Positions 58,637 through 64,000 of a DNA stretch of 64,000 bases are shown in pieces. How positions within the stretch are numbered: position 1 is the stretch's first letter; each line of letters starts with the position of its first letter. Made by a program: the position numbers and the translations under genes. Below the pieces are notes generated by a model, which saw only the letters and a list, made by a program, of their open reading frames with translations, made no database searches and was not told where the DNA came from. Source of the stretch: Tibeticola sediminis (GTDB lineage Bacteria; Pseudomonadota; Gammaproteobacteria; Burkholderiales; Burkholderiaceae_C); NCBI RefSeq assembly GCF_003843835.1, contig NZ_RKQL01000001.1:248001-312000 (forward strand), given 5' to 3'.

Positions 58637-59599
58637 TCAGGTGGAGGCGCACAGCCGCGCGCGGGCTTCGGCGTATTCGCGCTTGAAACGCTCGACCAGC
58701 GTGGCCGCGGGCACGACCTCGTTGATCGCTCCGATGCCCTGACCGCTGCCCCAGATGTCCTTCCAGGCTTTGGCTTCGCCGCCACCGCCAAAGTTCATCT
58801 TGCTTGGGTCGGCTTCGGGCAGGTGCTCGGGATCCATACCGGCATTGCGGATGCTGCCCTTGAGGTAGTTGCCGTGGACACCGGTGAAGTAATTGGTGTA
58901 GACGATGTCGTCCGAATTGCTCTCGCAGATCATCTGCTTGTAGCCCTCGGATGCCCGGGCCTCGTGCGTGGCGATGAAGGCCGAGCCCACATAAGCAAAG
59001 TCCGCGCCCATGGCCTGCGCGGCCAGAATCGCTCCGCCGCTGGCAATCGACCCCGAGAGCGCCAGCGGCCCGTCGAACCACTGCCGAATCTCCTGCACCA
59101 TCGCAAACGGGCTCTTGACGCTGGCATGGCCGCCCGCGCCTGCGGCGACCGCGATCAGCCCGTCGGCGCCCTTCTCGATGGCCTTGTGCGCGAACACGTT
59201 GCTGATGATGTCGTGCAGAACCACGCCGCCCCAGCCATGCACGGCCTGGTTCACGTCCTCACGGGCCCCCAGGCTGGTGATGATGATGGGCACCTTGTAT
59301 TTGGCGCAGACCGCCATGTCGTGCTCGAGCCGGTCATTGCTCTTGTGCACGATCTGGTTGATCGCAAACGGCGCGGCGGGCCGGTCGGGGTGGGCGCGGT
59401 TGTGGGCCTCGATCCCCTCGGTGATTTCGGCGAGCCATTCGTCGAGCTGCGAGGCTGGCCGCGCGTTGAGCGCCGGCATCGAGCCCACGATGCCCGAGGT
59501 GCATTGCGCAATGACGAGCTTGGGGTTGCTGATGATGAACAGCGGCGAGCCGATCACCGGAAACGGAACGCGCTGCAAGACGGCGGGAAGTCGGGACAT
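58637..59599 (-). CDS. Nitronate monooxygenase-family flavoprotein
   Basis: 320 residues. FMN TIM-barrel of the NMO/2-nitropropane dioxygenase family. Visible are the start FPVIGSPLFIISNPKLVIAQCTSGIVGSMPALNAR, GADGLIAVAAGAGGHA (flavin phosphate loop), PLALSGSIASGGAILAAQAMGADFAYVGSAFIAT and the C-terminal segment AWKDIWGSGQGIGAINEV. True substrates are unknown; many members near fatty-acid genes are annotated only by family. The ATG at 59599 has GGAG upstream. It follows an acyl-CoA dehydrogenase gene by 82 bp. Confidence 0.88.
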   Translation of the reverse strand: MSRLPAVLQRVPFPVIGSPLFIISNPKLVIAQCTSGIVGSMPALNARPASQLDEWLAEITEGIEAHNRAHPDRPAAPFAINQIVHKSNDRLEHDMAVCAKYKVPIIITSLGAREDVNQAVHGWGGVVLHDIISNVFAHKAIEKGADGLIAVAAGAGGHASVKSPFAMVQEIRQWFDGPLALSGSIASGGAILAAQAMGADFAYVGSAFIATHEARASEGYKQMICESNSDDIVYTNYFTGVHGNYLKGSIRNAGMDPEHLPEADPSKMNFGGGGEAKAWKDIWGSGQGIGAINEVVPAATLVERFKREYAEARARLCAST

Positions 59600-59681
59600 G
59601 GTGGCAGTCTCCAAAGAATGATGAATGAATCAGGCGCCCCGCCCGCGTAAAACGGCGTCGAAGCGCTCTTGTTTTTGAAGT

Positions 59682-61472
59682 TCAGAAGGCGTCGACCGGC
59701 AGCGCCGTCACGTTTGCGGCGCCTTCGAGGATGGCCACACGCTGGGCCAGCGTGCGTGTGAGGATGTGGTCGGCGTAGAAACGGGCCGTCACGATCTTGG
59801 CCGCCATGAACGCGGCATCATGACCCGCTGCCGCTTCCTGCTGCGCCACCAGCAGGGAGCGCGCCAGTTGCCAGCCCGCCATCAGGTTTCCAGCGAGCAT
59901 GAGATAGGGAACGCTGCCCGCATAGGCGGCGTTCGGATTCCCCTTGGCCTGGGCGACCATGAAGTCAACGACTTCGAGGAAGGCTTCCCGCGCGTCCTTG
60001 AGCCGCCGCGCCACGGCGACCGCATCGGCGCTGCCGTTGTGGACGAGTTGCGCCTCGGTCGCCTCGATTTGCGCGGCGATGGCGCGCGCCGTCTGGCCGC
60101 CATCGCGCACGGTCTTGCGACCCACGAGGTCGTTGGCCTGAATGGCGGTGGTGCCTTCGTAGATGGTGAGGATCTTGGCGTCGCGGTAGTACTGCGCCGC
60201 GCCGGTTTCCTCGATGAAACCCATGCCGCCATGCACCTGCACGCCGAGGCTCGTCACCTCCAGGCTCATCTCGGTGCTGTAGCCCTTGACCAGCGGCACC
60301 ATGAATTCATAGAAGGCTTGGTTCTGCCGACGGGCGTCCGCATCGGGGTGGTGATGCGCAGCGTCATAAGCGGCGGCGGCGACCGTCGCCATTGCCCGGC
60401 AGCCCTCGGTCACGGCGCGCATGGTCATGAGCATGCGGCGGACATCGGGGTGATGCACGATGGGCGCACTGGCCGGGATGCTGCCGTCCACCGGGCGGCT
60501 CTGGATGCGCTCATGGGCGTAGCGCGCGGCCTTTTGATAGGCCCGCTCGGAAATCGCAATGCCCTGCACGCCCACGGCGTAGCGCGCCGCGTTCATCATG
60601 ATGAACATGTATTCGAGGCCGCGGTTTTCCTCACCCACCAGGTAGCCGATGGCGCCGCCATGGTCGCCGTACTGCAACACCGCCGTCGGGCTGGCCTTGA
60701 TGCCCATCTTGTGCTCGATGGACACGCAATGCACGTCGTTGCGCGCGCCCAGGCTGCCGTCGGCGTTGACCAGGAACTTCGGCACCACGAAGAGGCTGAT
60801 GCCCTTGACCCCTTCCGGCGCACCCTGCACGCGCGCCAGCACCAGGTGCACGATGTTCTCGGCCATGTCGTGCTCGCCGTAGGTGATGAAGATCTTGGTG
60901 CCAAAGATCTTGTAGGTGCCGTCGGGCTGCGGTTCGGCGCGTGTGCGCACCAGCGCCAGATCGCTGCCGGCCTGGGGCTCGGTCAGGTTCATCGTGCCGG
61001 TCCATTGCCCGCTGACCAGCTTCTCCAGGTAGGTGGCCTTGAGCGCATCCGACCCAGCGGTCAGCAGCGCTTCGATGGCGCCGTCGGTCAGCAGTGGGCA
61101 CAGCGCAAAGCTCATGTTGGCCGAGTTAAGCATTTCGCTGCAGGCCGAACCGATGGTCTTGGGCAGCCCTTGCCCGCCGAAATCCACCGGGTGCTGCAGG
61201 CCCTGCCAACCGCCTTCGGCGTATTGACGGTAAGCCTCCTTGAATCCCGGCGTGGTCGTGACCGCGCCGTCATGGAAAAACGAGGGATTGCGGTCGCCCT
61301 CTTGATTCAGTGGGGCCACCACGTCCTGGTTGAATCGGGCGCATTCCTCGAGCACAGCCTGTGCGGTGTCGAGACCCGCTTCCTCGAAGCCGGGCAGTTG
61401 CGCAATCTGATCGATGCGCGCGAGGTGCGCGATGTCGAACAGCATGTCCTTGAGAGGGGCGGTATAGCTCAT
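59682..61472 (-). CDS. Acyl-CoA dehydrogenase (~600-residue type)
   Basis: 596 residues. FAD enzyme introducing the alpha,beta double bond in acyl-CoA, with electrons passed to ETF. The ACAD core has TEPQAGSDLALVRTRA, FITYGEHDM, MGIKASPTAVLQYGD and the catalytic Glu region ILTIYEGTTAIQANDLVGRK. The N-terminal stretch YTAPLKDMLFDI and the extra C-terminal domain after residue ~480 are typical of the AcdA/DmdC-like long group. Chain-length preference cannot be told; DmdC activity on methylmercaptopropionyl-CoA is possible. GGAGT precedes the ATG. It lies downstream of etfBA with a terminator between. Confidence 0.92.
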   Translation of the reverse strand: MSYTAPLKDMLFDIAHLARIDQIAQLPGFEEAGLDTAQAVLEECARFNQDVVAPLNQEGDRNPSFFHDGAVTTTPGFKEAYRQYAEGGWQGLQHPVDFGGQGLPKTIGSACSEMLNSANMSFALCPLLTDGAIEALLTAGSDALKATYLEKLVSGQWTGTMNLTEPQAGSDLALVRTRAEPQPDGTYKIFGTKIFITYGEHDMAENIVHLVLARVQGAPEGVKGISLFVVPKFLVNADGSLGARNDVHCVSIEHKMGIKASPTAVLQYGDHGGAIGYLVGEENRGLEYMFIMMNAARYAVGVQGIAISERAYQKAARYAHERIQSRPVDGSIPASAPIVHHPDVRRMLMTMRAVTEGCRAMATVAAAAYDAAHHHPDADARRQNQAFYEFMVPLVKGYSTEMSLEVTSLGVQVHGGMGFIEETGAAQYYRDAKILTIYEGTTAIQANDLVGRKTVRDGGQTARAIAAQIEATEAQLVHNGSADAVAVARRLKDAREAFLEVVDFMVAQAKGNPNAAYAGSVPYLMLAGNLMAGWQLARSLLVAQQEAAAGHDAAFMAAKIVTARFYADHILTRTLAQRVAILEGAANVTALPVDAF

Positions 61473-61512
61473 GGTGACTCCAGGTCATTCGGATGAAGGG
61501 CTGTTGATGGCC

Positions 61513-61538
61513 AAAAAAAGGGCATCACATCGATGCCC
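61513..61538 (-). terminator. Rho-independent terminator after etfA
   Basis: Perfect 7-bp stem GGGCATC / GATGCCC with a 5-nt loop, followed on the minus strand by TTTTTTT. It is 16 bp after the etfA stop and 40 bp before the acyl-CoA dehydrogenase start, so the latter has its own promoter or depends on readthrough. Confidence 0.87.
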
Positions 61539-61554
61539 TGATGTCCTTCGCTGC

Positions 61555-62493
61555 TCAGAGAGACTGGATGAGTTCGGGAACGGCCGTGAATAGATCCGCC
61601 TCGAGCCCATAGTCGGCGACCGAGAAAATCGGTGCCTCGGGGTCTTTGTTGATCGCGACGATGATCTTCGAATCCTTCATCCCGGCGAGGTGCTGAATGG
61701 CCCCGGAGATCCCCACCGCCACGTACAGCTCGGGCGCCACGATCTTGCCGGTCTGCCCCACCTGCCAGTCGTTGGGCGCGTAGCCTGCGTCGACCGCGGC
61801 GCGGCTGGCACCGATGGCCGCGCCGAGCTTGTCGGCCAGCGGCAGCAGCACCTCATTGAACTTCTCGGCGCTACCCAGTGCACGCCCGCCAGAAACGATG
61901 ATCTTGGCCGCCGTCAAATCGGGGCGGTCATTTTGGGCGATCTCGCTGCCGAGGAAACGGCTCTTGCCCGAATCGGGAACGGCTGCAACCGACTCGACCG
62001 CGGCGCTGCCACCCGTCGCCGGTGCGGCATCGAAGCCCGTGGTGCGCACGGTGATGACCTTGACCGCATCGAGGCTTTGCACCGTGGCGATCGCGTTGCC
62101 CGCATAAATGGGCCGATCGAAAGTGTCCGGTGCATGCACACGGATGATGTCGCTGACCTGCGCCACGTCGAGCTTGGCCGCCACGCGCGGCGCGACGTTC
62201 TTGCCGCCCGCCGTCGAGGGGAACAGGATGTGGGTGTAACTGCCCGCGCCCACCACCGCCAGCACCTGTGCCGCGAGGTTTTCCGCCAGCGCATGTTCGA
62301 GCGACGGGCCGTCGGCGTGGAGCACCTTGCTCACACCGGGAATCTGGGCCGCTGCTTGGGCCGCGCCCGCAGCGTTGTAGCCAGCCACGAGCACATGGAT
62401 GTCGCCGCCGCACTGGGCCGCGGCGGTGATGGTGTTGAAGGTCGCGCCGCGCAGGCCGGCGTGGTCGTGTTCGGCGATGACGAGTGTGGTCAT
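61555..62493 (-). CDS. etfA: Electron transfer flavoprotein alpha subunit
   Basis: 312 residues. Binds FAD and hands electrons from acyl-CoA dehydrogenases to ETF-ubiquinone oxidoreductase. The N-terminal adenine-nucleotide hydrolase-like domain begins TLVIAEHDHAGLRGATFNTITAA. The C-terminal FAD domain has SGGRALGSAEKF, AVDAGYAPNDWQVGQTGKIVAPELYVAVGISGAIQHLAGM and INKDPEAPIFSVADYGLEADLF. It follows etfB by 40 bp and is closed by a strong terminator. Confidence 0.97.
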   Translation of the reverse strand: MTTLVIAEHDHAGLRGATFNTITAAAQCGGDIHVLVAGYNAAGAAQAAAQIPGVSKVLHADGPSLEHALAENLAAQVLAVVGAGSYTHILFPSTAGGKNVAPRVAAKLDVAQVSDIIRVHAPDTFDRPIYAGNAIATVQSLDAVKVITVRTTGFDAAPATGGSAAVESVAAVPDSGKSRFLGSEIAQNDRPDLTAAKIIVSGGRALGSAEKFNEVLLPLADKLGAAIGASRAAVDAGYAPNDWQVGQTGKIVAPELYVAVGISGAIQHLAGMKDSKIIVAINKDPEAPIFSVADYGLEADLFTAVPELIQSL

Positions 62494-62533
62494 GTTCGGT
62501 TTTCCTCTCGTTCGTGAAATGCAAAGGCGGCGG

Positions 62534-63289
62534 TCAGATGACCTTGGCTTCGTTCTTGAGCTTGTCGACGAGGGTGGCGACGTCCGGCACCTTCACCCCG
62601 GCGCTGCGCTTGGGCGGCTCGGAGACCTTGAGGGTCTTGAGGCGCGGCGTGACATCGACCCCAAGCGCCTCGGGCGTCACCGTATCGAGCGGCTTCTTCT
62701 TGGCCTTCATGATGTTGGGCAGCGTGACGTAGCGCGGCTCGTTGAGACGCAAATCGGTCGTGATGACGGCCGGCAGCGTGGCCTCGAGCGTCTCGAGCCC
62801 GCCATCGACCTCGCGGGTCACGCGCACGACGCCGGCGGCCGCATCGACCTCGACCTTGCTGGCAAACGTGGCCTGCGGCATGTCGGCCAGCGCAGCCAAC
62901 ATCTGCCCGGTCTGGTTCGCATCGTCGTCGATGGCTTGTTTGCCCAGGATCACCAGCGAGGGCTGTTCCTGGTCGACCAGCGCCTTGAGCAGCTTGGCCA
63001 CCGCCAGCGGCTGCAGCTCGGCGTCGGTTTGCACCAGGATCGCGCGGTCCGCACCGATCGCCATCGCGGTGCGCAGCGTTTCCTGACATTGCGCGACTCC
63101 GCAGGAAACCACGACCACCTCGGTGGCGATGCCTTTTTCTTTCAGGCGCACGGCCTCTTCGACGGCGATCTCGTCAAACGGGTTCATGCTCATTTTGACG
63201 TTGGCGATATCGACGCCGGACTGGTCCGACTTGACGCGGACCTTGACGTTGTAATCCACGACACGCTTGACGGGAACAAGAATTTTCAT
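62534..63289 (-). CDS. etfB: Electron transfer flavoprotein beta subunit
   Basis: 251 residues. Partner of EtfA, binding AMP and contacting dehydrogenases. It starts [20 protein letters not shown], with [47 protein letters not shown] (AMP site) and the recognition-loop region [28 protein letters not shown]. The ATG at 63289 is chosen; the longer frame runs into the operator region. Two different perfect palindromes lie upstream, so it appears to be tightly regulated. Confidence 0.97.
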   Translation of the reverse strand: MKILVPVKRVVDYNVKVRVKSDQSGVDIANVKMSMNPFDEIAVEEAVRLKEKGIATEVVVVSCGVAQCQETLRTAMAIGADRAILVQTDAELQPLAVAKLLKALVDQEQPSLVILGKQAIDDDANQTGQMLAALADMPQATFASKVEVDAAAGVVRVTREVDGGLETLEATLPAVITTDLRLNEPRYVTLPNIMKAKKKPLDTVTPEALGVDVTPRLKTLKVSEPPKRSAGVKVPDVATLVDKLKNEAKVI

Positions 63290-63333
63290 GAGAGACCGCT
63301 CCGAGGATGATGCAAAGGGGTAACGCCGATGAG

Positions 63334-63349
63334 TTGACGTTAACGTCAA
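63334..63349. promoter_or_regulatory. 16-bp perfect palindrome upstream of etfB (MerR/LiuR-like)
   Basis: TTGACGTTAACGTCAA, perfectly symmetric, 44 bp upstream of the etfB start. From memory, ACGTTAACGT-core sites are reported for the MerR-family regulator LiuR controlling branched-chain amino acid and acyl-CoA catabolism, which includes etf genes in some proteobacteria. The regulator gene is not in the window. Confidence 0.6.
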
Positions 63350-63371
63350 TTCTACGGTTCGCCAGCGTTAG

Positions 63372-63393
63372 AAATAGAACGACCGTTCTATTT
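63372..63393. promoter_or_regulatory. 22-bp perfect palindrome at the etfB promoter (TetR-like)
   Basis: Arms AAATAGAACG and CGTTCTATTT around an AC centre. The symmetry and length suit a TetR-family dimer. It lies directly downstream of a minus-strand TATAAT, where bound protein would cover the start point. The regulator is not in the window. Confidence 0.65.
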
Positions 63394-63398
63394 TTTTG

Positions 63399-63404
63399 AT
63401 TATA
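63399..63404 (-). promoter_or_regulatory. Candidate -10 box for etfBA
   Basis: Consensus TATAAT on the minus strand, 110 bp upstream of etfB and just before the 22-bp palindrome. No strong -35 at 16-18 bp spacing. The mscS stop lies 79 bp further upstream, so etfBA has its own promoter space. Confidence 0.5.
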
Positions 63405-63482
63405 CGGTGCTGGAGCCCGACTTGGGGCAGGGACGGATCAGAGGCTGAGGGATGGCGCACGCGCGGCGCACGAGAAACCGGT

Positions 63483-64000
63483 TCAGCCGGGCCCCGGCGT
63501 CGCGGGCCGCACATGGACGACGCGCTGCGGGTAGGGGATCTCGACGCCGTGGCGGCGCAGGGACTCCAGGATCGCCATATTGATGTCCGAGCGCAAGGAA
63601 ATCTGCCCGTTTTCGGGGTCGGCCAGCCAGTAGCCCAGCGTGAATTCCAGACCATCTGCGCCAAAAGCCGTCAAGGCCGCCGACGGCGGCGGATCGCGCA
63701 ACACCCGGGGCTGCGCCAGCGCCGCCTCGGTGAGCAGCTTCTGGACCAGCGCGACATCGCTGTCATAGGCGACGGCAACCGTGGTCGTCGCCCAGACCTT
63801 GGGGTCTGCGAGCGTGAGGTTTTCCACCCGGCTGGTGATCAGCATCTCGTTGGGCACGATCGACTCGCGCCCGGTCAGCGAGCGGATCACCGTGTAGCGC
63901 GCCCGCACATCGGTGACGCGGCCTTCGAAGGTATCGACGCGAATCATGTCGCCGATGCGCAGGCTGCGCTCGGCCAAGATCACGAAGCCGCTGACATAGT
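63483..64000 (-). CDS. MscS-family mechanosensitive channel (3' part)
   Basis: The C-terminal 172 residues of a small-conductance mechanosensitive channel; the 5' end lies beyond the window. Visible are the end of the pore helix region (YVSGF), the beta domain LAERSLRIGDMIRVDTFEGRVTDVRARYTVIRSLTGRESIVPNEMLITSRVENLT, and the alpha/beta domain ending RHGVEIPYPQRVVHVRP. The frame is open to the window edge. It probably releases solutes on hypo-osmotic shock. Size of the full protein and any extra sensor domain are unknown. Confidence 0.93.
   Translation of the reverse strand, partial: YVSGFVILAERSLRIGDMIRVDTFEGRVTDVRARYTVIRSLTGRESIVPNEMLITSRVENLTLADPKVWATTTVAVAYDSDVALVQKLLTEAALAQPRVLRDPPPSAALTAFGADGLEFTLGYWLADPENGQISLRSDINMAILESLRRHGVEIPYPQRVVHVRPATPGPG

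Noticed and set aside
58600-64000. Single long etfB-etfA-acyl-CoA dehydrogenase-NMO-TrpB2 operon
   Set aside because: Clear rho-independent terminators after etfA and after the NMO-like gene argue for separate units.

Overview
The window is about 64 kb of high-GC, gene-dense chromosome from a Gram-negative betaproteobacterium. It most resembles order Burkholderiales, probably Comamonadaceae or a near relative. The evidence is the LPS core cluster, the BamA/Lpx envelope operon, the PHB regulator PhaR, an RNase R that starts directly at its first RNA-binding fold, and a short dispersed repeat of a type I associate with comamonads. I see no phage, transposase, plasmid or CRISPR sequence, so this is core genome. 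The species cannot be named from the sequence.

Layout. 1-6895 (+) is an LPS inner-core cluster: hldD (5' end outside), waaF, a WaaL-type ligase, two family-2 glycosyltransferases, a WaaQ-like heptosyltransferase and waaC. Most junctions overlap by 4-19 bp. 6905-9666 (-) holds rlmE-ftsH, with yhbY diverging from rlmE across only 20 bp. 10217-11150 (-) is greA plus a DUF4149 membrane protein. 11297-15737 (-) is carAB. 15975-31491 (-) is the large conserved run rpsB-tsf-pyrH-frr-uppS-cdsA-dxr-rseP-bamA-ompH-lpxD-fabZ-lpxA-lpxB-rnhB-TrmH-type methyltransferase. It couples translation, UMP and isoprenoid/phospholipid supply, outer-membrane assembly and lipid A synthesis. 31702-35948 (+) carries an amidase, a DadA-like D-amino acid dehydrogenase and a fused NAD(P)HX epimerase/dehydratase. 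Then come rnr (-), tRNA-Leu(CAG) (+), rimO and phaR (-), tRNA-Val(GAC) (-), relA and a hydrolase (-), and 3-hydroxybutyrate dehydrogenase (+). After these are a small exported protein, ompR-envZ (+), ispD-ispF (-), mfd-serB (+), and a minus-strand pair of a PhnD-like binding protein and a GGDEF-EAL protein. The right end (all -) has a TrpB2-type enzyme, a nitronate monooxygenase-like enzyme, a ~600-residue acyl-CoA dehydrogenase, etfA, etfB and the 3' part of an MscS channel gene. No gene-free stretch exceeds 300 bp.

Most unusual points. (1) Three long imperfect palindromes (184, 246 and 167 bp) sit in intergenic gaps. They share internal modules, but each has its own self-complementary terminal arms, and two of them overlap a neighbouring stop codon. 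(2) A second, ~60-bp repeat occurs four times. Two copies lie inside unrelated genes in the same frame and encode nearly the same 20-residue peptide. (3) The PhnD-like sensor gene next to a c-di-GMP enzyme is cut by a single in-frame amber codon, while the rest of the family sequence continues intact. (4) The c-di-GMP enzyme ends in what looks like a CZB zinc-sensing domain. (5) Two perfect palindromic operators of different classes lie upstream of etfBA. (6) carAB has a long-range 12-bp inverted repeat in its leader.
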